A stretch of DNA of 9,298 nt from Demequinaceae bacterium UBA4004 (GTDB taxonomy: Bacteria > Actinomycetota > Actinomycetes > Actinomycetales > Demequinaceae): assembly GCA_002384765.1 (NCBI GenBank), contig DGBM01000058.1:1-9298 (forward strand). The letters run 5' to 3'. How positions within the stretch are numbered: position 1 is the stretch's first letter; every line of letters starts with the position of its first letter. A program made the translations under genes and the position numbers. Under the pieces are notes generated by a model. That model was not told the DNA's origin. It did not search any database and saw nothing but the letters and a program-made list of their open reading frames with translations. Positions 1-6,161 of this stretch are shown here, in pieces.

Positions 1-276
1 CCAGGTAGGCGCGTCGGCGACGTCGGCGTCGGTGATGCCGTGGACGGCACTGGCTTCGGCAGAGATGGGCACCTGGGGATTGACGAGCGTGTCGAGCAGG
101 GGCCTGCCGGAGGTGTCGAAGATGGCGATCTCGCAGATGCGCCCGGTCAGGTCGGTGGTCTCGACGTCGACGATCACTGCGCGGGAGTGCAGCAGCGCAG
201 TTGCGGTGAACCGCTGGCGCCACCGGCTTGCTGCCAGTCGCCAACCGGTCGGGCTGGCCGGCGACACGGTGCTCAT
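1..276 (-). CDS. DnaQ-like (DEDDh) 3'-5' exonuclease, partial (C-terminus beyond window)
   Basis: The reading frame from an ATG at 276 runs without a stop to the window edge, giving 92 residues. After a basic leader of about 30 residues comes VIVDVETTDLTGRICEIAIF (34-53), the ExoI motif of the DEDDh exonuclease superfamily with catalytic D37 and E39. LVNPQVPISAEASAVHGITD (64-83) follows, with the NP and HGIT signatures found in DnaQ/epsilon-like proteins. The remaining metal ligands would lie beyond the window. The family removes nucleotides from DNA or RNA 3' ends in proofreading or repair; as a free-standing actinobacterial protein its substrate is unknown. The gene starts 35 bp after the stop of the HNH nuclease gene, on the same strand, so it is probably the next cistron of the translocase operon. 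No clear Shine-Dalgarno sequence precedes the ATG, so the start is less certain than the family. Confidence 0.85.
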   Translation of the reverse strand, partial: MSTVSPASPTGWRLAASRWRQRFTATALLHSRAVIVDVETTDLTGRICEIAIFDTSGRPLLDTLVNPQVPISAEASAVHGITDADVADAPTW

Positions 277-311
277 GTCGGTGACACTAGGCCGGGGCGG
301 GGACAGTGTGA

Positions 312-1055
312 TCACTTCTGCTCCTGTGGAGTCGGCAGCGCCTGACCAGGGCAGGCGCTCAGGATGGTGGCCATGGTCTGCTTCTCTGCCGGGACGACCC
401 ACAGGTCGTACTTGGCTTTGACCGCGATCTGGCGGGCCGCGTAGTCACAGCGGTAGCTCTTGTTGGGTGGCTGCCAGGTCGCGATGTTGGCGTCTCCCTT
501 GCTCATGTTCAGGGACGCGTCGACGGGCATCAGGTTCAGGGGGTCGTTGGCCAGGTTCTGGCGCTGCTGGGCACTCAGCTGCTGAGCCCCTGTCCTCCAG
601 GCATCCCCGAGAGCGACGATGTGTTCGACGTGCAGCTCTTCGCCGCCACCGTCGTAGCGGATGCTCTTCCCGCTGTAGGGGCCTTCCTCGAGCACGCCGG
701 AGGCGACGACGCACCCGTTGGTGCCGGGCTCGATCACCACTTCCGCCAGCGTGTCCTTGAGGACCCCGTTGCGACTGTCACAGCCGTCACGGCCGCCGGG
801 GACGGTCACGTCGTCGCTCCACGCGGGGCCGAACTTCTCGCCCCGGTCGTAGCCGGTCATCGGGGCCGGCCCCTTGACGACCAGCTCCTCCAGCGCGGTG
901 GCCGCCTTCCCTGTGGGCGTGGCGGACGGGCCCTGCTGGCTCTTGCCTGCGATGGAGGATCCCCAGTCGATCAGGTCTTCGCTGCCGCCTCCCTGGCCGA
1001 GGAAAGCGATGGCCCCAACGCTCGCGGCCACTGCGGCGCCCACTACCTGCTTCAT
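312..1055 (-). CDS. Exported HNH nuclease, DUF1524 / GmrSD C-terminal-like
   Basis: This 247-residue protein has a hydrophobic N-terminus (residues 4-20), acting as a signal peptide or membrane anchor; no clear Ala-x-Ala cleavage site is visible. A low-complexity linker reaches about residue 60. The nuclease signature is LHVEHIVALGDAW (141-153), with candidate catalytic H145, followed by LANDPLNLMPVDASLNMSKG (168-187), whose asparagines are expected for the His-Asn-Asn fold, and YRCDYAARQI (201-210). Four cysteines (C92, C115, C203, C235) could form two disulfides, fitting an extracytoplasmic protein. Actinobacteria commonly encode such secreted DUF1524 proteins. The likely activity is divalent-metal-dependent DNA cleavage outside the membrane; the biological target is unknown. 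It lies 39 bp after the YdjM-like gene. A weak purine-rich site (GGGA, 6 nt from the ATG) precedes the start. Confidence 0.85.
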   Translation of the reverse strand: MKQVVGAAVAASVGAIAFLGQGGGSEDLIDWGSSIAGKSQQGPSATPTGKAATALEELVVKGPAPMTGYDRGEKFGPAWSDDVTVPGGRDGCDSRNGVLKDTLAEVVIEPGTNGCVVASGVLEEGPYSGKSIRYDGGGEELHVEHIVALGDAWRTGAQQLSAQQRQNLANDPLNLMPVDASLNMSKGDANIATWQPPNKSYRCDYAARQIAVKAKYDLWVVPAEKQTMATILSACPGQALPTPQEQK

Positions 1056-1085
1056 CTCGTTTCCCGTCCCTTCTCTGCGCGCCCT

Positions 1086-1106
1086 TAGTGCGCACTACAG
1101 TAGTGC
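1086..1106. promoter_or_regulatory. Overlapping palindromes before the HNH nuclease gene
   Basis: TAGTGCGCACTA (1086-1097) is a perfect 12-bp palindrome. The half-site recurs so that GCACTAC-A-GTAGTGC (1092-1106) is a second dyad with 7-bp arms. Three TAGTGC half-sites therefore sit in alternating orientation within 21 bp. The site lies 31-51 bp upstream of the HNH nuclease start and overlaps the last codons of the YdjM-like gene. That position fits a repressor operator controlling the nuclease gene; no binding protein can be named. A terminator is less likely because no U-run follows. Confidence 0.4.
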
Positions 1107-1841
1107 ATCTGTTGGGGTGTGCGCCAGCGGTTGGTCGAACCCATCCGTGATCAGCGCGAGCAGGTCGACACCGGTCGCCTGACACCAAACAGCTGCCACC
1201 AGGCCCAGCGCGAGCAGGATCGTGACCGGGCCGTTCTCGATCAGCCCGTCGACACGGAACAGGCCCAGACCGATCCGGCGGCGGGTCCAGATCCACACGA
1301 TCGGGAGCGGGACGCCTTCTGCGGTGATGAAGTCTCCGGCGATCGCCACCATCACCCCGAGCGCCAGCGCGGTGGGCATGAGCTCGAGTAGTGCGGCGAG
1401 GTCCTCGGCGACGGTGGGCAGCAGCCACGCCGCACCCACCGAGCAGGCCAGGTTCAGCGGAGCGTGGATGACCACTACCCCACCGGTGGCCAGGCCCTGC
1501 AGCATCAGGCCGACGACGAGGGCGATCACGACTGCGGAGGCGATCGGGCTCTCTCTGGCCACCAGTGCCAGGCCAGCCACGACAGCCGGCGCGAGGATCA
1601 CATCGTGGGTTCCCCAGCGATGCCCGCCACTGATGGCCGCGACGATGGCGTGGATCGCCCCCGAGAGCGGGCCCCACATCCGGCTCGCGCTCGAGCTGTG
1701 CGAGTCCCAGTCCGGGATGAGCACCGCACCGGCCACCAGGACGACCCACCCGACTTCCAACAGGACCGAGGGGAGGTCGACCAGCGGCAGTGTGAGCACG
1801 CCGACCAGCGCTCCACTGGCGACGTGGTTGCGGCCCATCAT
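1095..1841 (-). CDS. YdjM-like (DUF457) membrane-bound putative metal-dependent hydrolase
   Basis: This 248-residue polytopic membrane protein begins MMGRNHVASGALVG. An N-terminal His in a hydrophobic segment followed by LIPDWDS (41-47), GGHRWGTHD (72-80) and AGDFITAEGVPLP (168-180) is the pattern of the YdjM/DUF457 family, with H6, D44, D46, H74, H79 and D170 as likely metal ligands. Hydrophobic spans lie near 10-42, 84-112, 118-142, 157-172 and 205-222. E. coli YdjM is a LexA-regulated inner-membrane protein of unknown substrate, so only a putative hydrolase role can be stated. The open frame extends further upstream, but that part is arginine/serine-rich and lies antiparallel in phase over the translocase gene. 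I start at the ATG at 1841 (or the adjacent one at 1838), seven bases after the translocase stop and with GAGGAAGGA upstream. The tight spacing indicates co-transcription with the translocase. Confidence 0.75.
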   Translation of the reverse strand: MMGRNHVASGALVGVLTLPLVDLPSVLLEVGWVVLVAGAVLIPDWDSHSSSASRMWGPLSGAIHAIVAAISGGHRWGTHDVILAPAVVAGLALVARESPIASAVVIALVVGLMLQGLATGGVVVIHAPLNLACSVGAAWLLPTVAEDLAALLELMPTALALGVMVAIAGDFITAEGVPLPIVWIWTRRRIGLGLFRVDGLIENGPVTILLALGLVAAVWCQATGVDLLALITDGFDQPLAHTPTDALL

Positions 1842-1848
1842 CGTCCGC

Positions 1849-4140
1849 TCATCCTTCCTCGTCGAAGAGGCCCCAATCGTCCGGGTCGCCCTCCTCGAGC
1901 TCGAGTGGCTTGCGCGTGGTGATCGGCTGGTCGGCCGGGAGCGCCTCGTGGCCTTCCTCCGATCCGACGTTGGCTCGCCAGGAGACCAGTGCCAGTGTCT
2001 CGTCGTCCGGGTCGAGGATCGGCTCGACCTCGACGACGCCCCAAGTTCCGTCGCCAAGGTCGATCAGGTCCCCTGGGGCCAGGTCGAGCGGGTTCTGCAC
2101 GTCGGCGGGCTCGTCGTAGCCGGCGAACTCGTCCTGGGCCTGAGCCTGGCTCTGGCCCAGGTCGGGCTCGGCCGCGCTGGGGACGGCCCCACCTGCCTGC
2201 ACCGCCTGCAGATGACGGTGGGCCCGGCGTTCTTCGGACTGTGCGGATTCCCCGGGGACCCGTTGGGACCCCACACCGAGGATGGAGGCCGGCGATGCGG
2301 CGACGCGCCCGTCGACGGGGTCCAGCGGATCGCCGATCAAGGGGTCAAGGTCGGGACGGTCATTGGCCAAGTGCCACTGTGCAGCGAGGTAGTCCTCGAA
2401 GACGGGCGTGATCTCGGTGCCTGTCTCCTCATCCAGGGTCGGCGTGGGGACCTCGATGACCATGCGTGGGTGAATGGATCGCTTGGGTCGGAGCGCGTCA
2501 ATGAGCGCGCGTTCCTCGCTCCCCTCAGGTGCGTCCATGTCCGGGAAGCGGAAGAACTGCGCCTCGACGGGCTGACCGTCCGGGCCAGTGACCATGCCGC
2601 GTTGGCGCAGCCCCCGGGGGATGGCCACACCCGTGGAGTAGTTCTGCCACATCATCTGGGCGCCTTGCGGGTCCAGGCGTCCAACGCTCATGCGGAACCC
2701 GAAGTTGGACCGCGCTTCACCACCGCCCTGGCCTCCGCCGCCCAGCAGAGCGACGTCGGGTCGCTGCATTGCAACCACCAGGTGGATGCGGGCGGTGCGC
2801 GCCAGGCGCAGCAGGGACCCGATCGACTTCAGCGTGGGTGGCTTGCTGCCACCGCCCTTGCCTTTGACCTCGGGGTACCAGGCCAGCAGGTTCTGCACCA
2901 GCTCGGCCAGCTCGTCGATGACCACCACGAGCGGCTCGAAGTCGGTGACCTTGGCCTGGCCGGTCTTGATCAGGGTGTATCGGTGGTTCATCACCTTCTC
3001 CGCGGCCGCGATGACCGCGACCTGCTCTTGGATCGAGGTCGCCACCATCTGCACGTTGGGCCAGTCGCGGAAGGGCAGGAACTCGATCTGCTTGCCATCA
3101 CAGATCCACACCGGCCACTCGTAGCTGGTGACCTCGGCCAGCAGCGCGTGCATCGTGGAGGTCTTGCCGGTGCCGGTTCCTCCAGTGATCAGCATCTGAG
3201 GAAGCAGTCCGGGTGGCCACTCGATGGTCCTTCCGTCCTCGTCCTTGGCGATGCGGATCTTCACCCGCCCGTAGTTGGACAGCAGGTCACCGCCCGGGTC
3301 GGGTCGATCACTGGGCAGCCACACACTGGTCGGCATCACCGGTCGACGCTCTAGGCGCACCCAGTCCTGGGTCAGCTCCCAGTGGGCGCGCCACCGCTCC
3401 GGCTGGATGGCCGCCACCAGCCGCTCGATGTTGCGGCGCACTCCCGGTTGGGCGATGCGCACCGGATCACCGTGCCGCAGCTCCAAGGCGGTCAGGCGTC
3501 CGTCAGAGTCGTACTCTGCCGCGACCGGCTCCCCTGTATCGCCGATCATCCGCAGCACGGAGTCCTCGAGGCGGCCGTGCTCCTTCGTGCGCGGGTCCTC
3601 CTCCTCGGGGTCGACCGGGATTAACCGGACCGGGGCCAGCACGATGCGCCGGCGCGTGCCGTCGATCGACTCAACCGCGTAGGGCTCGCCCATCCTCATC
3701 GAGACTGCGGCGGCGATGCGCTGCTGCCACTCGTCGGTGTAGTCGCGCTGGTGAGCGACGTAGGAGAGTTTCACCCTCTCGCTACCGTCCCTGGCGATGG
3801 TGACCATGTGTCGCGAGGGCCCCCCGATCATGGGGGCGAGGGTGGAGGCCATCATGTTGCGCTGAACGGTGTGCTGCCACGACTTGCGGCCGCTGACGTA
3901 GCTCACTCCGCCCAGGGCCAGTCCCGCCCCGAGTGCCGGCACGTCCCACTCGGGAAAGCCCATCAGCGGCAGGCCGGCCCAGCTGAGCACCCCCGCTCCC
4001 GCGAGCAGACCCGAAGCACGGCGGTAGTGCCGAGCCGGTTCGGGGATCAGGTCGTGCGCACCGGCGCTGGTGCGCTCATCGAACGCAGAGACCGCGGTAT
4101 CTCCCCGCATCTTCCCGGTGGGCGTGGGCTTGCTGCTCAT
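1849..4140 (-). CDS. FtsK/SpoIIIE-family DNA translocase, TraB-like conjugation ATPase
   Basis: This 763-residue protein has two likely membrane spans (about 43-61 and 66-83), a middle region of about 200 residues and an FtsK-type motor. Walker A is GGTGTGKT (320-327, K326) and Walker B is PLVVVIDELAEL (403-414, D409/E410). VVAMQRPD (455-462) is the conserved strand after Walker B typical of FtsK/TraB/TcpA ATPases. Residues 600-690 look disordered, then a beta-rich stretch (about 689-745) and an acidic tail. The winged-helix gamma domain of chromosomal FtsK is not recognisable, and the protein resembles coupling or TraB ATPases of actinobacterial plasmids and ICEs, which pump double-stranded DNA during mating. 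ATG 4140 is preceded by AAGGGGG with only one spacer base, which is unusually tight; the in-frame ATG at 4110 is an alternative start. It heads an operon with the YdjM-like, HNH and exonuclease genes. Confidence 0.88.
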   Translation of the reverse strand: MSSKPTPTGKMRGDTAVSAFDERTSAGAHDLIPEPARHYRRASGLLAGAGVLSWAGLPLMGFPEWDVPALGAGLALGGVSYVSGRKSWQHTVQRNMMASTLAPMIGGPSRHMVTIARDGSERVKLSYVAHQRDYTDEWQQRIAAAVSMRMGEPYAVESIDGTRRRIVLAPVRLIPVDPEEEDPRTKEHGRLEDSVLRMIGDTGEPVAAEYDSDGRLTALELRHGDPVRIAQPGVRRNIERLVAAIQPERWRAHWELTQDWVRLERRPVMPTSVWLPSDRPDPGGDLLSNYGRVKIRIAKDEDGRTIEWPPGLLPQMLITGGTGTGKTSTMHALLAEVTSYEWPVWICDGKQIEFLPFRDWPNVQMVATSIQEQVAVIAAAEKVMNHRYTLIKTGQAKVTDFEPLVVVIDELAELVQNLLAWYPEVKGKGGGSKPPTLKSIGSLLRLARTARIHLVVAMQRPDVALLGGGGQGGGEARSNFGFRMSVGRLDPQGAQMMWQNYSTGVAIPRGLRQRGMVTGPDGQPVEAQFFRFPDMDAPEGSEERALIDALRPKRSIHPRMVIEVPTPTLDEETGTEITPVFEDYLAAQWHLANDRPDLDPLIGDPLDPVDGRVAASPASILGVGSQRVPGESAQSEERRAHRHLQAVQAGGAVPSAAEPDLGQSQAQAQDEFAGYDEPADVQNPLDLAPGDLIDLGDGTWGVVEVEPILDPDDETLALVSWRANVGSEEGHEALPADQPITTRKPLELEEGDPDDWGLFDEEG

Positions 4141-4141
4141 G

Positions 4142-4195
4142 CCCCCTTGAGAGGTGCTTCAGGAGCGGCTTCTGGGAACGGAGGCCCGAACTTTC
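4142..4195 (-). promoter_or_regulatory. Shared regulatory element, copy B (translocase operon)
   Basis: On the plus strand this reads CCCCCTTGAGAGGTG (4142-4156), then TGGGAACGG (4173-4181) and ACTTTC (4190-4195). The same blocks recur at 6738-6792 before wbl, with exactly the same 17-bp distance between CCCCCTTGAGAGGT and TGGGAACGG. On the transcribed strand the order is GAAAGT, CCGTTCCCA, 17 bp, ACCTCTCAAGGGGG. The element ends two bases before the translocase ATG, so its last block also serves as the apparent ribosome binding site. It is probably a promoter with an activator site; no standard -10 hexamer is obvious. Confidence 0.6.
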
Positions 4196-4214
4196 TCCGT
4201 TCGGCAAAGGAACA

Positions 4215-4249
4215 CGGAGGTGGCGGCGTGCGTGACGCCACCACCTCCG
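4215..4249 (-). terminator. Hairpin terminator after the wbl operon
   Basis: In the minus-strand transcript CGGAGGUGGUGGCG pairs with CGCCGCCACCUCCG over 14 bp with one U-G wobble. A further U-A pair could close the 7-nt loop. It lies 29 bp after the stop of the 65-residue protein and before the regulatory element of the translocase gene. The trailing sequence is GTGTTCCTTTGCC, not a clean U-run, as is common in high-GC actinobacteria. It separates the two operons. Confidence 0.65.
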
Positions 4250-4278
4250 CGCGGTGCTTAATCGAAGTGCTCGACAGG

Positions 4279-4476
4279 TTACTGCTCGACTACGCGGGGC
4301 GCGTCGTTGACCAGGAGCCGGTCCGGAATGGTGACCAAGGGCCGGCCGTGCTTGTCTCGACCCAAGCTCTTGTCGTAGCAGTCGCTCTTCTCGAAGTCGG
4401 CGTCGGTGCCGTCCAGGCCCAGACGCTCGAGCATCTTCCAGTTCCAGTTGTCCTTGCCGCTGGTCTTCTTCGCCAT
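4279..4476 (-). CDS. Small protein of unknown function (65 aa)
   Basis: A 65-residue charged, soluble protein beginning MAKKTSGKDNWNWKMLERLG. I chose ATG 4476 because GGAAAGGAAG stands four bases upstream. An earlier in-frame ATG at 4518 would add 14 residues and overlap the preceding gene by eight bases, but lacks a comparable ribosome binding site. The WNWKMLERLGLDG part may form a short helix, and the C-terminal half (GRPLVTIPDRLLVND) looks extended. There is no membrane segment and only one cysteine. I do not recognise the family. It is the last cistron of the wbl operon, 34 bp after the ART-like gene and just before a hairpin terminator. A small accessory or DNA-binding role is possible but not shown. 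Confidence 0.65.
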   Translation of the reverse strand: MAKKTSGKDNWNWKMLERLGLDGTDADFEKSDCYDKSLGRDKHGRPLVTIPDRLLVNDAPRVVEQ

Positions 4477-4510
4477 CGGTCTTCCTTTCCTCGGTCTGCC
4501 GCTCTTGCTC

Positions 4511-5380
4511 TCAGGCATCGGACACGTCAGCCAGCTGGATGACGTGACGGTGGCCGGTCGACCCGTCCGGGCGGGTGTAGGCGACTCGTTCGTTGCCGAT
4601 CACTGCCAGGCGTAACCCGCGTGGCAGCAAATGTTTCGTCTGAGCTCCGCGAGCGCCTGCGCCGAGGTACCGGCCTCGACGGGTGGCGATCTCCAGGGTG
4701 ACCATCCGGTCCCCGGCCCAGTAGTCCTCGGTCTCGTGCAGATTGTGCGCGCCGACGGTGTACCGGTCGAAGTCGACCACCTCTCCCTCGGCGAGGGTGT
4801 TGGCGTAGACCGCCGGGGTGGAGACGTTCGCGGGGATGACCACGTTGCTGTAGACGACGTGGCTGCGGTCGTTGCGCCTCTCGAACCGCTGGATCGTCCG
4901 GTCCATGCGCCGGGCGATCTTCTCGTCGGCGGGGTCGAGCTCGTGAGCGTTTCCGGTGTGCTTCGATAGCTGGTCATTCACCCGCAGCCACGTCTGCGAG
5001 TCACTGAGCATCTCCACCAGTGACTCCTGCTCCGTCAGCGGCGTCGCCCCCTGGGCGTCTCGGTTGGCGGCATATCGCTGTCGTCGCTGCCATGAGCTGA
5101 CCGGCTCGCGCACCGATCCCTTCTCGGGCAGGCCGGTGGCCTTGCGCGGGTTCAGGTCGCCCGCTTTCGAGGCCGGCATGTGGCGTTGGGAGTCCACGTG
5201 CGCTGTCGAGTAGCCCGGGGTCGAGGACATCTCCGAGTCCATCAAGCGCAGGTCTTCGCGATTTGCTGCGCGCTCCTGCTTGGCCTGCGAGTCCGTCTCG
5301 CCGGCGGCCTTGAGCTTGGGGTCTGTGGTCCCGATGCGATCCATGTCGTAGTCGCGCTTGCTCTTCAGCGCCGCGCTCAT
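4511..5380 (-). CDS. ADP-ribosyltransferase-like protein lacking canonical catalytic residues
   Basis: This 289-residue protein has a charged, probably disordered N-terminus to about residue 115, a helical region (119-172) and a C-terminal domain whose layout matches VIP2/MuF-type ADP-ribosyltransferases. ART-like strands are SHVVYSNVVIP (173-183), LAEGEVVDFDRYTVGAHN (196-213), MVTLEIATRRGRYLG (226-240) and TKHLLPRGLRLAVIG (248-262). The usual catalytic triad is not present: the Arg of VYRG is Ser (VYSN, S178), the Ser-Thr-Ser motif reads YTVG, and the Glu-x-Glu before LLPRG is replaced by QTKH. If the fold is right, the protein is probably inactive or uses a different chemistry. Its start overlaps the previous stop as ATGA, giving translational coupling. 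There is no signal peptide, so it is cytoplasmic. The fold assignment rests on motif recognition by eye and is tentative; the gene itself is certain. Confidence 0.75.
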   Translation of the reverse strand: MSAALKSKRDYDMDRIGTTDPKLKAAGETDSQAKQERAANREDLRLMDSEMSSTPGYSTAHVDSQRHMPASKAGDLNPRKATGLPEKGSVREPVSSWQRRQRYAANRDAQGATPLTEQESLVEMLSDSQTWLRVNDQLSKHTGNAHELDPADEKIARRMDRTIQRFERRNDRSHVVYSNVVIPANVSTPAVYANTLAEGEVVDFDRYTVGAHNLHETEDYWAGDRMVTLEIATRRGRYLGAGARGAQTKHLLPRGLRLAVIGNERVAYTRPDGSTGHRHVIQLADVSDA

Positions 5381-5778
5381 CGGGACACACTCCGCGTCCC
5401 CGGCTCACCAAGAGGCTGCGGCGAGACGTCAGAGGGGAATGGGTTGGGCGTGGCGCCTCGAGAGGCGCCACGCCCGGTCGCCGGGAACCACCCCAGCTTT
5501 GTCCAATCGAGACCGAAGGGAGCAACCTCTCGGTTGCTGCCGGAAACGCACCCCCGGGAGGGTGCGACATCGGAATCAACTGCGTCTTCAGCGTACGACA
5601 CGGCGGGGACTTCCGTCACCACCTCGTGGTCCGCTCGCTGCAGCTGCCCGGCGCGGCGGGCATGGGCCATGGCCTGACGGTTGAGCTGGTCAGCAACGCT
5701 CGGGGTGTCGGCGGCGGCCTCGATCAGCGCCTCGGCCTTGGCCGCGGCGATCGTACGCTCGAGGGTCTGGTGTGCCAT
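5377..5778 (-). CDS. Hypothetical protein (133 aa) with a structured, compositionally distinct 3' half
   Basis: The N-terminal 50 residues (MAHQTLERTIAAAKAEALIE onward) are alanine-rich, helical and amphipathic, with well-behaved high-GC third positions. From about residue 67 the protein becomes Gly/Pro/Ser-rich with no predicted fold, and third-position GC falls to about 68% by my count, against about 83% in the first half. That half also contains several perfect hairpins (5446-5566). The ATG at 5778 shares one base with the previous stop (TGATG), and the stop overlaps the ART-like start as ATGA, so the frame is embedded in a coupled operon and is probably translated to its end. I do not recognise the family. 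The first half could be a small helical partner protein; the second half may be kept for its RNA or DNA structure rather than its amino acids. Confidence 0.65.
   Translation of the reverse strand: MAHQTLERTIAAAKAEALIEAAADTPSVADQLNRQAMAHARRAGQLQRADHEVVTEVPAVSYAEDAVDSDVAPSRGCVSGSNREVAPFGLDWTKLGWFPATGRGASRGATPNPFPSDVSPQPLGEPGTRSVSR
5446..5475. repeat. 13-bp perfect hairpin inside the 133-aa gene
   Basis: GGGCGTGGCGCCT (5446-5458) and AGGCGCCACGCCC (5463-5475) are exact inverse complements separated by a 4-base loop (CGAG, or CUCG in the transcript). It lies 66-95 bp before the ART-like start, within coding sequence, and no U-run follows it. A smaller stem CCCGG-TCG-CCGGG (5473-5485) shares its right edge and could compete with it. 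It may be an attenuator, a transcript-stability element or a mobile palindrome. Confidence 0.6.
5521..5566. repeat. Two further hairpins in the same gene
   Basis: AGCAACC-TCTC-GGTTGCT (5521-5538) is a perfect 7-bp stem; in the minus-strand RNA its loop is GAGA, a GNRA tetraloop. CGCACCC-CCGGGA-GGGTGCG (5547-5566) is a second perfect 7-bp stem. Together with 5446-5485 they make four stems in 121 bp, denser than ordinary coding sequence would need. Confidence 0.5.
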
Positions 5779-6161
5779 CAGCTTGCCTTCCGCTTGCTCT
5801 GGGGGATGCGCCAGCGGGCGATGGTGATCTCTCCGCGTGCGAGGGCCTTCTCGTCGGTGTCCTCGACGGCCGCTCCTTCGCAGAGGTAGACCGAGCCGCC
5901 GATGGTCACGCGCGCAACGGTGACCCCCGGGTGGAGGTAGGCGACCGCTCCCAGGCCGACGACGATCGGGGCGTCGCTCTGGCGGATCTCGACAACGACG
6001 TCTTCCAGGTGGATCTCGTCTCGCTCGAAGAGCTCGGGCTCGGCGGCGGAGGCCGGTACGTCGTTGTGCACGGTCAGGTCGGCGTTCCAGCCGATGGACA
6101 CGGGCCGTGCGCTGGCCAGGACGTGTCCAGCAACGTGGTCGATGAACTGGTGCTCAACCAT
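5778..6161 (-). CDS. Hypothetical beta-rich protein (127 aa)
   Basis: This 127-residue acidic protein starts MVEHQFIDHVAGHVL at ATG 6161, with AAGGGGG six bases upstream. The open frame continues to 6266, but that extension lies inside the previous gene and has arginine/serine-rich shadow composition. Alternating hydrophobic residues in EIHLEDVVVEIRQSDAPIVV (49-68) and TVARVTIGGSVYLCEG (81-96) suggest a small beta-sandwich or barrel, ending in a basic tail (PQSKRKAS). There is no signal peptide or membrane span. The start overlaps the two-TM gene by eight bases and the stop shares one base with the next ATG, so it is translated as part of the wbl operon. I do not recognise the family. Confidence 0.7.
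   Translation of the reverse strand: MVEHQFIDHVAGHVLASARPVSIGWNADLTVHNDVPASAAEPELFERDEIHLEDVVVEIRQSDAPIVVGLGAVAYLHPGVTVARVTIGGSVYLCEGAAVEDTDEKALARGEITIARWRIPQSKRKAS

Noticed and set aside
282..315. Inverted repeat ACACT...AGTGT with GTGATCAC between the nuclease and exonuclease genes
   Set aside because: The stem is only 5 bp unless a bulge is allowed, with a long loop and no U-run, so I do not call it a terminator.
1894..1905. CTCGAGCTCGAG, a perfect 12-bp palindrome
   Set aside because: It encodes alternating Leu and Glu in the acidic tail of the translocase; common high-GC Leu and Glu codons produce it without any need for a site.
1222..3354. Long plus-strand open frame (710 codons)
   Set aside because: It lies opposite the translocase and YdjM-like genes, which carry clear motifs. 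Its composition is that of an antisense shadow in GC-rich DNA, and no domain is recognisable.
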